A stretch of 64,000 nt of DNA. Origin: Bradyrhizobium sp. ORS 278 (lineage in GTDB: Bacteria > Pseudomonadota > Alphaproteobacteria > Rhizobiales > Xanthobacteraceae). The stretch lies in NCBI RefSeq assembly GCF_000026145.1, contig NC_009445.1, forward strand, positions 6,230,501 to 6,294,500, given 5' to 3'. The translations under genes and the position numbers were made by a program. Below, piece after piece: positions 17,987 through 27,070 of the stretch. The number at the start of each line of letters is the position of its first letter. Position 1 is the stretch's first letter. Under the pieces are notes generated by a model. The model saw only the letters and a list, made by a program, of their open reading frames with translations. It did no database searches and was not told where the DNA came from.

Positions 17987-18802
17987 TCAGCCGCGCTGGC
18001 CGCGCCGCCGCGTCAGGGTGATCTCGGCGAGGATCGACATCGCGATCTCTTCCGGCGTGATGGCGCCAAGGTCGAGCCCTGCCGGCGCCTTCACCCGATC
18101 GAGCCGCGCGACATCGATACCATCCCTGAGGAGCTTGTCGCGCAGGCTGTCCATCTTGCGGCGGCTGCCGACGAAAGCGTGGTAGGCGGCCTCGCAGCCG
18201 AGTGCCGCGCGCAATGCGGCCTCGTCACCCCGGCCCTGCGTCGACACGACAACAAACCGGCGCCCGCCGGCGAGACCGTCCAGCGTGAAGCCGTCGATCA
18301 GGCGATCCGCCTCCGGCGTGGCGACGAGATCGGCGGCTGGAGCGGCGAGGGTGACGTGATAGCCGAGTGGCCGCGCCTGCGCAGCCAGTGCCAGCGCCAC
18401 CGGGCTGGCGCCGAGGATCAGCAGCGCGGGATGCGGCAGAACCGGCTCGACGAAAATATCCATCGTGCCCTTGCTCGGGCACATGTTGGCGGCGAAACGC
18501 ACGCCCTCCTTCGTCTCCCCGGGCTGGACGCCAAGCTCGGCGAGAATATTTTCCGGCTGCACCGATACCATCCGCGGCACGCCGTCGGACAACGCATCGC
18601 GCGCCGCCTTCAGCACGGCGCCGCGGGCGCAGCCGCCGCCGATCCAGCCGGCGACGATCGTCCCGTCAGGCCGGATGATCGCCTTGGCCCCCGCTTTGGC
18701 GGCCGTCACCGACACCGTGCGCACGACGGTGGCCAGCACGAAGCTTTCATCGGCGGCTTTCAACTGCGCGGCGAGGTCGAGCATCTCCGTGGACATTGTC
18801 AT
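17987..18802 (-). CDS. coxF: XdhC/CoxF family molybdenum-hydroxylase maturation protein
   Basis: A 271-residue XdhC/CoxI-type protein. The N-terminal segment GWIGGGCARGAVLKAA (about residues 53-68) corresponds to the family glycine/cysteine motif. A Rossmann-like C-terminal domain starts at LLILGASPVALALA. Family members bind molybdenum cofactor and help sulfurate or insert it. It is the last gene of the minus-strand cox cluster, 27 bases after coxE, and corresponds to coxF of Oligotropha/Afipia carboxidovorans by position and family. Confidence 0.85.
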   Translation of the reverse strand: MTMSTEMLDLAAQLKAADESFVLATVVRTVSVTAAKAGAKAIIRPDGTIVAGWIGGGCARGAVLKAARDALSDGVPRMVSVQPENILAELGVQPGETKEGVRFAANMCPSKGTMDIFVEPVLPHPALLILGASPVALALAAQARPLGYHVTLAAPAADLVATPEADRLIDGFTLDGLAGGRRFVVVSTQGRGDEAALRAALGCEAAYHAFVGSRRKMDSLRDKLLRDGIDVARLDRVKAPAGLDLGAITPEEIAMSILAEITLTRRRGQRG

Positions 18803-18829
18803 GGATGAGCTCCTCTTTTCGGCATGGCC

Positions 18830-20035
18830 TCACAACTTCGCCAGATACGGCTCCAGCGCCGCGAGCGAATTCAGCGTGTGCGCGGGCGCGTAGAGATCGA
18901 CGTAAGGCAGCGCGGCCTTGATGCCGCGCGCCTCGGGCGCGTAGCTGTCCCAACCGAGCATGGGGTTGAGCCAGACGATGCGGCGGCAGCGGCGGCGCAG
19001 CTGCGCCATTTCGCGATCAAGCAAATCAGGATCGCCAGTATCGTAGCCGTCGGAAACGATCATCACGCAGGTGCGCGAATGAATCACGCGCGCCGCGTGC
19101 CAGCGGTTGAAGGTCGCCAGGCTTTCGCCGATGCGGGTGCCGCCGCCCGCGCCCTGCGCCATCATCGACAGCCGGTCGAGCGCGCGCGCGGCGTCCCGCT
19201 CCTTCATCGCATCGGAGACGTAGGCGAGCCGGGTGTGAAACAGGAACGCTTCGGCCTCGCGAAATGCGTCGAGCACGCCGTGGATGAAGCGCAGGAACAC
19301 GGCGGTGTAGGCGCTCATCGAGCCGGAGGCATCGAGCAGCACCACCAGCCGCAGCGGCTTCACCTTGCGGCGGCGATGCACGAGCGCGATCGGCACGCCG
19401 CCATGGCTGATGTTGCGATGGATGGTCCGGCGCAGATCGAGCCGCTCGCCCGTGCGCCGCAGCTGGTCGCGCCGCGTCAGCCGCGTGCGCATCGCCTTCG
19501 CGAGCCGCGCCGCCGCCTCATGCGCCAGCGCGACCTGGTTGGGATCGGCAAGCCTGCGGAAATCAGTGTCGCCGATCGTCTCCACGCGCGAGGCGCCCTC
19601 GCGAACGCCCTCGCCGCCAGTCTCGCGCGGCGTCTCGTCGCCCGGCACCTGGTCGGTCGCGCCCTGCGGCCCCCTCTCGCCGGCCCCTGCGTCCTGCAGG
19701 CTCTTCAAGGAGGGGCTGTTCGCCGCCTGCGCCGATCCCGACGTCAGAACTCGCGAGCGCACGCGCTTGCCGAGCCAGAACGCATCGAACAGCCCGTCGA
19801 AACGCTCCCATTCGCTCTTCCGCGCCGCGAACAGATGCTTGAAGGCGGAACGCAGCAGGCCGGGCCTGTCGGCATAGCCCGCGGCCATGACAGCCGCAGC
19901 GTCCCGCCCTTCCTTCAGGCCAACCGCGAAGCCGTTGTCCCGCAATGTCCGAAGGAACGCGCCGAGGCGGCCGGCGACCAGACGCGCCACCGCGTCCAGG
20001 TCCTCGTGGTCGGGCGTGGCGCCGCAGCAGCTCAT
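18830..20035 (-). CDS. coxE: VWA-domain CO dehydrogenase maturation protein CoxE
   Basis: A 401-residue protein with a C-terminal von Willebrand A domain. The MIDAS motif DASGSMS is at residues 235-241, followed by TRIGESLATFN and VSDGYDTGD. The N-terminal part is helical with a charged, disordered linker (about 97-155). In the carboxidotroph system CoxE works with the AAA ATPase CoxD in building the [CuSMoO2] centre. It overlaps coxD by four bases (ATGA), so the pair is translationally coupled, as expected for a MoxR-VWA chaperone system. Confidence 0.92.
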   Translation of the reverse strand: MSCCGATPDHEDLDAVARLVAGRLGAFLRTLRDNGFAVGLKEGRDAAAVMAAGYADRPGLLRSAFKHLFAARKSEWERFDGLFDAFWLGKRVRSRVLTSGSAQAANSPSLKSLQDAGAGERGPQGATDQVPGDETPRETGGEGVREGASRVETIGDTDFRRLADPNQVALAHEAAARLAKAMRTRLTRRDQLRRTGERLDLRRTIHRNISHGGVPIALVHRRRKVKPLRLVVLLDASGSMSAYTAVFLRFIHGVLDAFREAEAFLFHTRLAYVSDAMKERDAARALDRLSMMAQGAGGGTRIGESLATFNRWHAARVIHSRTCVMIVSDGYDTGDPDLLDREMAQLRRRCRRIVWLNPMLGWDSYAPEARGIKAALPYVDLYAPAHTLNSLAALEPYLAKL

Positions 20036-20901
20036 GCGACCTTCCCCAGCAAGCGCGCGGTTACCTCGCGCGAGACCCGCGCGCGGTCTTCATGGGTCTT
20101 CAGCAGGCAGATCAGCGTGTCATGGACGACCTCGGGCTGATCCTTGAGATCGCGGACGTCGAGCCCGACCAGCGCCGCCGCCCAGTCCAGCGTCTCGGCG
20201 ACACCGGGCACCTTGCGCAGTTCCTCCTTGCGCAGACCCTCGACCAGTCGCGCGATCTGCAGCGCAAGCGAGGCAGAGGCGCCATCGATCCGCGCCAGGA
20301 TGATGCGCGCCTCGCGGTCGACGTCGGGATAGTCGACATAGTGATACAGGCAGCGGCGGCGCAGTGCGTCGGACAATTCGCGGGTGCCGTTGGAGGTCAG
20401 GACGACGTGCGGGATGCTGGTCGCCGTGATGGTGCCGAGCTCGGGAATCGAGATCTGGAAGTCGGACAGCAATTCCAGCAGGAATGCCTCGAACTCGTCG
20501 TCGGCGCGGTCGATCTCGTCGATCAGCAGCACCGGCGGGGTGACGCGGCGGATCGCAGCGAGCAGCGGCCTTTCGAGCAGATATTTCTCGGAGAAGATCT
20601 GGTCTTCGATGGCATCGGCGTGGCCACGATGCGCCTCGATCGCCAGCAGCTGGCGCTGGTAGTTCCACTCATACAGCGCGGCGCTCTGGTCGAGTCCCTC
20701 ATAGCATTGCAGCCGGATCAGCTCGGTGCCTTCAACCGCGGCCAGCGCCTTCGCCACCTCCGTCTTGCCGACGCCGGCCTCGCCCTCTAGCAGCAGCGGC
20801 CGCTTCAACAGCTGCATCAGCGCAATCGCCGTCGCCAGCTCGCCATCGGCAATGTAGCCGCAGGCGGCGAGAGATTGCGCGATGTCGTCGCGGGTTTTCA
20901 T
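20032..20901 (-). CDS. coxD: MoxR-type AAA+ ATPase CoxD
   Basis: A 289-residue AAA+ protein starting MKTRDDIAQSLAACGYIADG. Walker A GEAGVGKT is at residues 40-47, Walker B LLIDEIDRAD follows, and a sensor region reads VLTSNGTRELSDALRRRCL. CoxD is proposed to unfold apo-CO dehydrogenase for stepwise sulfuration and copper insertion at the active site. The chosen ATG starts the conserved region; upstream sequence belongs to a repeat. It is separated from coxL by 322 bases of repeat sequence, unlike the compact order in the archetype. Confidence 0.93.
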   Translation of the reverse strand: MKTRDDIAQSLAACGYIADGELATAIALMQLLKRPLLLEGEAGVGKTEVAKALAAVEGTELIRLQCYEGLDQSAALYEWNYQRQLLAIEAHRGHADAIEDQIFSEKYLLERPLLAAIRRVTPPVLLIDEIDRADDEFEAFLLELLSDFQISIPELGTITATSIPHVVLTSNGTRELSDALRRRCLYHYVDYPDVDREARIILARIDGASASLALQIARLVEGLRKEELRKVPGVAETLDWAAALVGLDVRDLKDQPEVVHDTLICLLKTHEDRARVSREVTARLLGKVA

Positions 20902-20937
20902 AGGCGTTTGTTTTCTCAATCTTACCGCGACCTTGAT

Positions 20938-21047
20938 GCGATTCCCCCAATGTGGGGGAGAGCTAAGGAGGGGTGGCTCCAAGCGATACTGCCGCCGGAG
21001 ACATCCACCCCAACCCCTCCCCGCAAGGCGAAGGGGAGCTCACGGCC
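20938..21047. repeat. Intergenic inverted repeat, 'ccctcccc' family
   Basis: A CCCCCAATGTGGGGGAG hairpin near 20943, a middle part with AGGAGGGGTGG and CCACCCC halves, and an ACCCCTCCCCGCAAGGCGAAGGGGAG right part. This is a degraded member of the same family as the 35731-35895 element. It lies between coxL and coxD. Confidence 0.6.
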
Positions 21048-21090
21048 GATGCCGCGATGTCGTCTGCCGCAATGTCGTACGCTTTCTCCG

Positions 21091-21205
21091 CGTCATTGCG
21101 AGCGAAGCGAAGCAATCCAGGGGCTCGGGTAGGACTCTGGATTGCTTCCGCCGTCGCCCTTCGGGCTATGGCGGACAGGTCGTCGCTTCGCTCCTCGCAA
21201 TGACG
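21091..21205. repeat. Intergenic inverted repeat, 'cattgcgag' family
   Basis: The ends are CGTCATTGCGAG and CTCGCAATGACG (perfect 12-base inverted ends), with inner halves GAAGCAATCCAG and CTGGATTGCTTC. The same design recurs at 29849-29965 and 30859-30955. It is a long palindromic element of the type common in Bradyrhizobium, here inside the cox cluster. Confidence 0.85.
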
Positions 21206-21223
21206 GTGGAGCCAGAGGTCAGT

Positions 21224-23644
21224 CTACGCCACAACACCCAAAGTCTTCGCGGCCTGCCAGTTGCGCCAGAAGTCGTGGGGCATCTGGATGTGGGTGGCGC
21301 CGAGGAACGAGAAGGCGTCGTTCACCGCATTCGAGAACGCCGGCACGCCGCCGACATTGGGGCTTTCGCCGACACCCTTGGCGCCGATCGGGTGGTGCGG
21401 CGACGGAGTCACCGTGTAGTCGGTCTCCCAATGCGGCGTCTCCACCGCGGTCGGCATGAAGAAATCCATGAACGAGCCGGTGACGACGTTGCCCTCGGCA
21501 TCGTAGCGGATCTCCTGGCCCATCGCGATGGCGAAGGCTTCGGTGAGGCCGCCATGGACCTGGCCCTCAATGATCATCGGGTTGATGCGGGTGCCGCAAT
21601 CGTCGAGCGCGTAGAAGCGCCGGACCTTGTACACGCCGGTGTCGACATCGATGTCCATCACGCAGAGATACGCGCCGAACGGATAGGTCATGTTGGGCGG
21701 ATCGTAGTAGCTCACCGCCTCCAGTCCCGGCTCCATGCCGGGAGGAACCGAGTTATATGCGGCCCAGCAGATGTCCTTCATCGACATCGCCTTCTCCGGC
21801 AGGCCCTTGACCCGGAAGCCGTCGATGTCCCATTCGAGGTCGTCCTCGTGGACCTCGAGCTTGTAGGCCGCGATCATCTGCGCCTTGGCCTTGATCTTCC
21901 GAGCCGCCATGGCGATGGCCGCGCCGGCGACCGGCGTCGAGCGCGAGCCGTAGGTGCCCAAGCCGTAAGGCGCGGTATCGGTGTTGCCCTCCTCGACCAT
22001 GATGTTGTCGGCGGGAATGCCGATCTCGCTGGCGATGATCTGCGCCCAGGTGGTCTCGTGGCCCTGACCCTGGCTCTTGGTGCCCATGCGCGCGATGCCG
22101 GCGCCGGTCGGGTGCAGCCGGATCTCGCAGGAATCGAACATCGCGATGCCGAGAATGTCGCAGTTCTTGGACGGGCCGGCGCCGACGATCTCGGTGAAGA
22201 AGCCGATGCCGATGCCCATGATCTCCCGCGTCTCGCCGCGCTTGAAGGCGGCGCGCTTCTCGGCCTGCTCCTTGCGCAGACCGGCGTAGTCGACCGTCTC
22301 CATCATCTTTCGCATGGCGGTGTGATAGTCGCCGGAATCGTATTCCCAGCCGAGCGCTGAGTGATAGGGGAACTGCTCCGGCTTGACGAAGTTCTTCAGC
22401 CGCAGTTCGGCCGGATCCATGCCGAGCTTTTGCGCCAAAATGTCCATCGCGCGCTCGATGCAATAGGCCGCCTCGGTGACGCGGAACGAGCAGCGGTAGG
22501 CGACCCCGCCCGGCGCCTTGTTGGTGTAGACGCCGTCCACCGCGAGATGCGCAACCGGGAAATCATACGAGCCGGTGACGATGTTGAAGAAGCCGGCCGG
22601 CCATTTCGACGGATCGGCGCAGGCATCGAAGCCACCGTGATCGGCCAGCACGTGGACGCGCAGGCCGGTGACCTTGCCGTCCTTGGTCGCGGCGATCTCG
22701 GTCGTCATGTGATAGTCGCGCGCGAACGCGGTCGCGGTGAGGTTCTCGATGCGGTCCTCGACCCATTTCACCGGCTTGCCGGTGACGATCGAGGCCACCG
22801 CCGCACAGATATAGCCGGGATAGGCGCCGACCTTGTTGCCGAAGCCGCCGCCGATATCCGGCGCGATGACGTGAATCTTCTGCTCCGGCAGTTTCGCGAT
22901 CAGCGACACCACGGTGCGGATCACATGCGGCGCCTGGAACGTTCCCCAGATCGTCAGCTCGCCCTTGATCTTGTCGAACGAGCAGACGCACTGACAGGTC
23001 TCGAGCGGCGACGGATGGGTGCGGTGATAGGAGATCATCTCCTTGATCGTCACATCCGCCTTCTTGAACGCGGCATCCGTCAGCTCCTTGTCGCCGACGC
23101 TCCATTCGAAGATGTGGTTGTGATGCTTGCGCGGCCCATGCGCGCCTGTGGTCTTGCCGGCGAGGTCCTCGCGCAGGACCGGCGCATCCGGGTCCATCGC
23201 CTTGAACGGATCGACCAGCACCGGCAGCGGCTCATAGTCGACGACCACCTTCGAGACGCCGTCATCGGCGGCGTAGCGGTCGGTGGCGACGACGAAAGCG
23301 ACCTCCTGGTTCTGGAACAGCACCTTGCCGTCGGCGAGCACCATCTGCACGTCGCCCGCGAGGGTCGGCATCCAGGCGAGGTTGACGGTCTTCAAGGTCT
23401 CGGCGGTGATCACCGCGAGCACGCCCGGCACCTTGAGCGCCTCCTCGGTGTGGATCGCCTTGACCCGGGCATGCGCATGCGGCGAGCGCACGAAGTCGCC
23501 ATGCAGCATGCCCGGCAGCTTGACGTCGTCGACGTAATTGCCCTTGCCTTGCGTGAAGCGGATGTCCTCGACGCGCTTGCGCCGGCAGCCCATGCCTTCG
23601 AGGGCGGCTTCGCGTTGTTCCCGCGTGGGAGTCATGTCGTTCAT
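21224..23644 (-). CDS. coxL: Aerobic CO dehydrogenase large (molybdenum) subunit, form I
   Basis: The 806-residue catalytic subunit oxidises CO to CO2 at a Cu-S-Mo centre. The form I active-site signature AYRCSFR has Cys385 (Cys388 in O. carboxidovorans). GVGESP near the C-terminus places the base Glu at 760 (763 in the archetype), and GTFQAPH places Gln237 (240). All are offset by three, consistent with true orthology rather than the AYRGAGR form II. MoCo-binding GGGFG occurs at 265-269. The start overlaps the coxS stop (ATGA). It partners CoxM (FAD) and CoxS (2Fe-2S). Confidence 0.97.
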   Translation of the reverse strand: MNDMTPTREQREAALEGMGCRRKRVEDIRFTQGKGNYVDDVKLPGMLHGDFVRSPHAHARVKAIHTEEALKVPGVLAVITAETLKTVNLAWMPTLAGDVQMVLADGKVLFQNQEVAFVVATDRYAADDGVSKVVVDYEPLPVLVDPFKAMDPDAPVLREDLAGKTTGAHGPRKHHNHIFEWSVGDKELTDAAFKKADVTIKEMISYHRTHPSPLETCQCVCSFDKIKGELTIWGTFQAPHVIRTVVSLIAKLPEQKIHVIAPDIGGGFGNKVGAYPGYICAAVASIVTGKPVKWVEDRIENLTATAFARDYHMTTEIAATKDGKVTGLRVHVLADHGGFDACADPSKWPAGFFNIVTGSYDFPVAHLAVDGVYTNKAPGGVAYRCSFRVTEAAYCIERAMDILAQKLGMDPAELRLKNFVKPEQFPYHSALGWEYDSGDYHTAMRKMMETVDYAGLRKEQAEKRAAFKRGETREIMGIGIGFFTEIVGAGPSKNCDILGIAMFDSCEIRLHPTGAGIARMGTKSQGQGHETTWAQIIASEIGIPADNIMVEEGNTDTAPYGLGTYGSRSTPVAGAAIAMAARKIKAKAQMIAAYKLEVHEDDLEWDIDGFRVKGLPEKAMSMKDICWAAYNSVPPGMEPGLEAVSYYDPPNMTYPFGAYLCVMDIDVDTGVYKVRRFYALDDCGTRINPMIIEGQVHGGLTEAFAIAMGQEIRYDAEGNVVTGSFMDFFMPTAVETPHWETDYTVTPSPHHPIGAKGVGESPNVGGVPAFSNAVNDAFSFLGATHIQMPHDFWRNWQAAKTLGVVA

Positions 23645-24141
23645 TCCGCGGCCTCCTGGAATTCAACGCCGTTGATCTTGGCGGCGGCGTATTGGATCGC
23701 CTTGACGATGTTCTGATAGCCGGTGCAGCGGCAGATGTTGCCGGAGATGCCGGCGCGGATCTCGGCTTCGGTCGGCGACGGATTTTCCTTCAGCAGCCGA
23801 TGCGCGCGCAAAATCATGCCGGGCGTGCAGAAGCCGCATTGCAGGCCGTGCATCATGCGAAAGCCTTCCTGCAGCGGCGACAGGGTGCCGTCGGCGTTGG
23901 CCATGCCTTCGATCGTTGTGATCTCGGCGCCATTGGCCTGCACCGCGAGCATGGTGCAGCTCTTTACGCTCATGCCGTCGATATCGACGGTGCAGGCGCC
24001 GCAATGGCTGGTCTCGCAGCCGATATGCGTGCCGGTGAGCTGCGCCTGCTCGCGCAGGAAGTGGACCAGCAAAGTGCGCGGCTCGGCGAGGCCCTCGACC
24101 TCGCTGCCATTCACCTTCATCGTGACGTGGGTTTTGGGCAT
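23641..24141 (-). CDS. coxS: CO dehydrogenase small (iron-sulfur) subunit
   Basis: A 166-residue two-[2Fe-2S] protein. The plant-ferredoxin-like N-domain cysteines are at 42, 47, 50 and 62 ([10 protein letters not shown]). The helical C-domain cysteines are at 102, 105, 137 and 139 (CGFC and CRC). These spacings and positions are those of the characterised CoxS. It passes electrons from the Mo-Cu site of CoxL to FAD in CoxM. It overlaps coxL by four bases and follows coxM across 166 bases. Confidence 0.97.
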   Translation of the reverse strand: MPKTHVTMKVNGSEVEGLAEPRTLLVHFLREQAQLTGTHIGCETSHCGACTVDIDGMSVKSCTMLAVQANGAEITTIEGMANADGTLSPLQEGFRMMHGLQCGFCTPGMILRAHRLLKENPSPTEAEIRAGISGNICRCTGYQNIVKAIQYAAAKINGVEFQEAAE

Positions 24142-24203
24142 TCGGTGCTCCCTGGAAATCTTCTTCGAACTTTGGGCCAGCTATCAGCGGCGGTGTCGGG
24201 AGG

Positions 24204-24240
24204 CTCCCTCTCCGCGTTGTTCACGGGGAGAGGGTCAGCC
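24204..24240. repeat. Short hairpin, 'ccctctcc' repeat family
   Basis: CCCTCTCCGCGTTGTTCACGGGGAGAGGG forms a stem in the coxM-coxS gap and resembles one arm of the element at 35731-35895. It may attenuate or protect the cox transcript. Confidence 0.55.
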
Positions 24241-24307
24241 AGACGAGTGGTGGACGCGGTGAGACTTGTCCCGCCTCACCCGCGTGCGCAGCCTCCGGAT
24301 CGATTCC

Positions 24308-25171
24308 CTACTTCGCCCGGCTCGCCGCGCGCTGCAGCGCGCGCATCACCATGATGCCACCGACATGGATGCGATATTCGGCCGGGCCGCGCGCGTCTGA
24401 CGCCGGCTGCATGATCGCGCGTGCGGCGGTCGCGGCCGCCTTCAGCGCCGCATCATCCAACGTGGTCCCGATCACCGCGTTCGCCGCGTCGGTCGCCAGC
24501 AGCGGCGTCTCGTGCAGGTTGGTCAGCGCGATCACGCAAGTCGCGACCTTGCCGCCGGCCATGGTCAGCACGACGCCGGCCGCAGCGGTCGCATAGTCGC
24601 CGACCTTGCGCTTCAGCTTCTCATAGGCATGCCCGTGCCCCGCCGGCGGAACTGGAATGCTGACCCTGGTCAGGATCTCGCCAGGCTCGAGCGCGGTGAA
24701 GTACGCGCCCTGGTAGAAGTCGCGCGCGGCAACTTCGCGGGCGCCGTTCGGGCCTTCCAGCCGATAGCTCGCGTCCAGCGCCAGCATCAGCGCCGGCATG
24801 TCGTTGCCGGGATCGCCATTGGCGACGTTGCCGCCGAGCGTGCCGCGGTAGCGCACCTGCGGATCGGCGATCAAAAGCGCCGTCTCGTGCAGAATCGGCA
24901 GGGTGGTGCCGATCTCGGCGGACGCCAGCAGCTCGGCCTGGGTCGTCATGGCGCCGATCACGATGCGGTCGCCATCGCGGCAGATGCCCTTGAGGCCGGC
25001 GATGCCGTGCAGATCGACCAGATGCGCCGGGGTCGCCAGCCGCAGCTTCATCATCGGCAGCAGGCTATGGCCGCCGGCGAGCGGGCGGGCCTCGTCGCCG
25101 AGATCGGCGAGCAGCTTGATCGCATCGCCGACGCTGGCAGGCCGGTGATAGTCGAACGGGCCAGGAATCAT
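24308..25171 (-). CDS. coxM: CO dehydrogenase medium (FAD) subunit
   Basis: A 287-residue flavoprotein subunit. FAD-binding motifs AGGHS at residues 32-36 and TLGG at 111-114 occupy the same positions as AGGHS and TIGG in the archetype. The start MIPGPFDYHRP is fixed by a strong AGGAGGG Shine-Dalgarno a few bases upstream; the frame is open further 5' but is not coding. It is the first structural gene of the cox operon, and its upstream 362-base gap holds direct repeats that may bind CoxC. Confidence 0.96.
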   Translation of the reverse strand: MIPGPFDYHRPASVGDAIKLLADLGDEARPLAGGHSLLPMMKLRLATPAHLVDLHGIAGLKGICRDGDRIVIGAMTTQAELLASAEIGTTLPILHETALLIADPQVRYRGTLGGNVANGDPGNDMPALMLALDASYRLEGPNGAREVAARDFYQGAYFTALEPGEILTRVSIPVPPAGHGHAYEKLKRKVGDYATAAAGVVLTMAGGKVATCVIALTNLHETPLLATDAANAVIGTTLDDAALKAAATAARAIMQPASDARGPAEYRIHVGGIMVMRALQRAASRAK

Positions 25172-25216
25172 GCTGGTTCCCTCCTGTGCTGGCCTGCCTT
25201 TTGCGGCTTGGCCGTT

Positions 25217-25245
25217 TGCTTGCTGCGACCGGTGCTTGCTGCGAC
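25217..25245 (-). promoter_or_regulatory. 13-bp direct repeat upstream of coxM
   Basis: TGCTTGCTGCGAC occurs at 25217-25229 and 25233-25245 (plus strand), 16-base period, 46-74 bases before the coxM start. It may be a regulator site or part of the 5' leader. Observed directly; role inferred. Confidence 0.45.
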
Positions 25246-25354
25246 GGACGTTCGTGCTGCAGCAGCGAAAGGCGAGCAATCGATCGCGGATTGCGCGGAG
25301 CGTCGATCGGGATCGCCCACCGCGCAACGGGGCGGACACGGAGAGCCGTGAATT

Positions 25355-25411
25355 CGCACGAATTGCGGAGCAACGCGCACGAATTGCGTCAGCCACGGCG
25401 ACCCAATTGCG
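25355..25411 (-). promoter_or_regulatory. Candidate CoxC (LytTR) operator: direct repeats
   Basis: A perfect 13-base repeat CGCACGAATTGCG occurs at 25355-25367 and 25376-25388. A third AATTGCG core is at 25405-25411. The core-to-core distances are 21 and 23 bases, about two helical turns, the geometry LytTR proteins favour. The sites are 184-240 bases upstream of coxM and next to coxC, which encodes a LytTR protein. Confidence 0.5.
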
Positions 25412-25533
25412 CGAACGGCGTGCGAGAAGAGACACGAAGGCGCGCAGACAGGCGATGCTTGCGGTGTCGATGGACGTGCGTTGCGGGAAGTGGGTGCGCC
25501 GAATATTGCGGCTGCGAAATCAACGTTCTGACA

Positions 25534-26769
25534 TCAGGCCGGCCGCCGCAGCCCAAGCCGCGCCTTCACCTCGGCGACCTTGGCGCGGCTCACCGGCACG
25601 CGCGGCTTCGACGGGCCGTCGAGCTCGATGATCGCGCCCTCGCCCTCCTTGCCGACGAAGGTCACGTGCTCGATCGCGACGATGTGACTGCGATGGACGC
25701 GGATGAAGCGGCCGGGATCGAGCTGCGCCTCGGCCTCGGAGATCGACCACGGACACATCCGCTCGCGGGTGCCGTCATGTACCCTGGTGTAGTGCGCGTC
25801 GGCGCGGACGCTGCGGACATCACTGGCATCGATGAAATGGGTGCCGTTGGCGCCTTCGAGCGGCAGCCGCGCCGCTGCAACGCGTGGCGGCTGGCCGATG
25901 CCGCCGAGCGGCGCGGCCTTGACGCGCGCGGGCGCAACACTCTCGACGGACTCGGGAGGAGTCGGCGCCACGGGATGCGCCGGCGACGGCGGGCTGACCG
26001 GTTCCGGCGCGAGTTCGGGGGCTGGCTCGACCATCACCGGGGTCGGCTTCGACGGGCGCTGGGGCTCGGGCACCAGCGACAGCAGGAAGCCGGCGGCGAC
26101 GACGAAGCACAGCACAGAGACCACGATCGCCAGCGCCTGCGGCGACGCAGCAAGCCCTGCGGCCACGTGCTGATGGCCCTCGCCCGCCGGCACCACATGC
26201 ATGCCCAGCATCGCCGTATAATGCATACCGGAGACAGCGACGCCGAAGGCGAGCGCGCTGATCGCGAGCCGCAGGCCATCCTGCCGCGCCAGGAAGATGC
26301 GCAAGCCGCCATAGGCGGCGACGATCGCGATCGCGACCGACAGCGCCACGAGCAACGGGTCGTGCGTCAGGCCGAAGCGGCCGGCGAGGCCGTGCATGCC
26401 GACATAGTGCATGCTGGCGATGCCGGCACCGAGCAGCAGCGCCGAGGGAATCAAGCGCTGGGCTGAGGGATCGCCGATGCTGACGAAGAACAGCGAAATC
26501 CCGACGACCAGCGCGCAGATCAAAAAGGAGATGATGGTCGGCAGCACCAGATAGACGGCATCTGGAGGCAGTGGCGCGGCCATCATGCCCACGAAATGCA
26601 TGGTCCAGATGCCCACCGCCAGGATGCCCGCGGCGCCGGACAGCAGCACGCGCGGGTTCGCCCCCGGCCCGCTGCGAATGCGCGCGGTGAGACTGAATCC
26701 GGTATAGCCACCCAGGCTCGCGATCACGACCGAGAGCGCGACGAGATAAGGATCGTATCCTTCGATCAT
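25534..26769 (-). CDS. coxC: MHYT-LytTR membrane regulator CoxC
   Basis: A 411-residue protein. The N-terminal seven-helix MHYT sensor has its three motifs at about residues 57-60 (MHFV), 120-123 (MHYV) and 182-185 (MHYT). A Pro-rich linker (about 235-300) leads to a C-terminal LytTR DNA-binding domain (about 315-408, with RFIRVHRSHIVAIEHV). MHYT domains are proposed to bind copper and sense diatomic gases. This layout and its position before coxMSL match CoxC of O. carboxidovorans, a putative CO-responsive regulator. The start MIEGYDPYL is chosen because upstream sequence is repeat and intergenic. Confidence 0.88.
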   Translation of the reverse strand: MIEGYDPYLVALSVVIASLGGYTGFSLTARIRSGPGANPRVLLSGAAGILAVGIWTMHFVGMMAAPLPPDAVYLVLPTIISFLICALVVGISLFFVSIGDPSAQRLIPSALLLGAGIASMHYVGMHGLAGRFGLTHDPLLVALSVAIAIVAAYGGLRIFLARQDGLRLAISALAFGVAVSGMHYTAMLGMHVVPAGEGHQHVAAGLAASPQALAIVVSVLCFVVAAGFLLSLVPEPQRPSKPTPVMVEPAPELAPEPVSPPSPAHPVAPTPPESVESVAPARVKAAPLGGIGQPPRVAAARLPLEGANGTHFIDASDVRSVRADAHYTRVHDGTRERMCPWSISEAEAQLDPGRFIRVHRSHIVAIEHVTFVGKEGEGAIIELDGPSKPRVPVSRAKVAEVKARLGLRRPA

Positions 26770-27070
26770 CCTTGTCGGCTGCCCGTCACCACGGGCCAGC
26801 CTCCTCCCGGGAGAGGTTTTACAGGGGGCGCGCCGAGAATGACAACACAAGGCGGGGAGCGGGAGGGGACGCGGTGTCGCTGGGGTTGCGAGGCGCAGCA
26901 GCCCAAAGTTGTGGCCGCGAGCAAGTTGGGATTCGAGCTCACGCCGCAATGGCGGTGAATTCCCCTCCCCCTTGCGGGGAGGGGAGCCGATCGCCCGTGT
27001 CGCAAGATGTGCGATCGTGCAGAGAGAAAGCATGTGGCCGGCCATAGCCCGCCACACGCCATCCCCCCGC
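26770..27070. other. Intergenic region between ribH and coxC
   Basis: About 300 bases holding one hairpin repeat (26956-26995) and no convincing gene. The strand-appropriate promoter of coxC should lie here, but I cannot point to clear -35/-10 elements. Confidence 0.4.
26956..26995. repeat. Short GC hairpin, 'ccctcccc' family
   Basis: CCCCTCCCCCTTGCGGGGAGGGG forms a perfect GC-rich stem upstream of coxC. It is related to the 20938 and 35731 elements. Confidence 0.6.

Noticed and set aside
25355..25411. CRISPR-like array
   Set aside because: Only two full 13-base repeats with one partial, no spacer-sized regularity and no cas genes; a regulatory repeat is a better reading.
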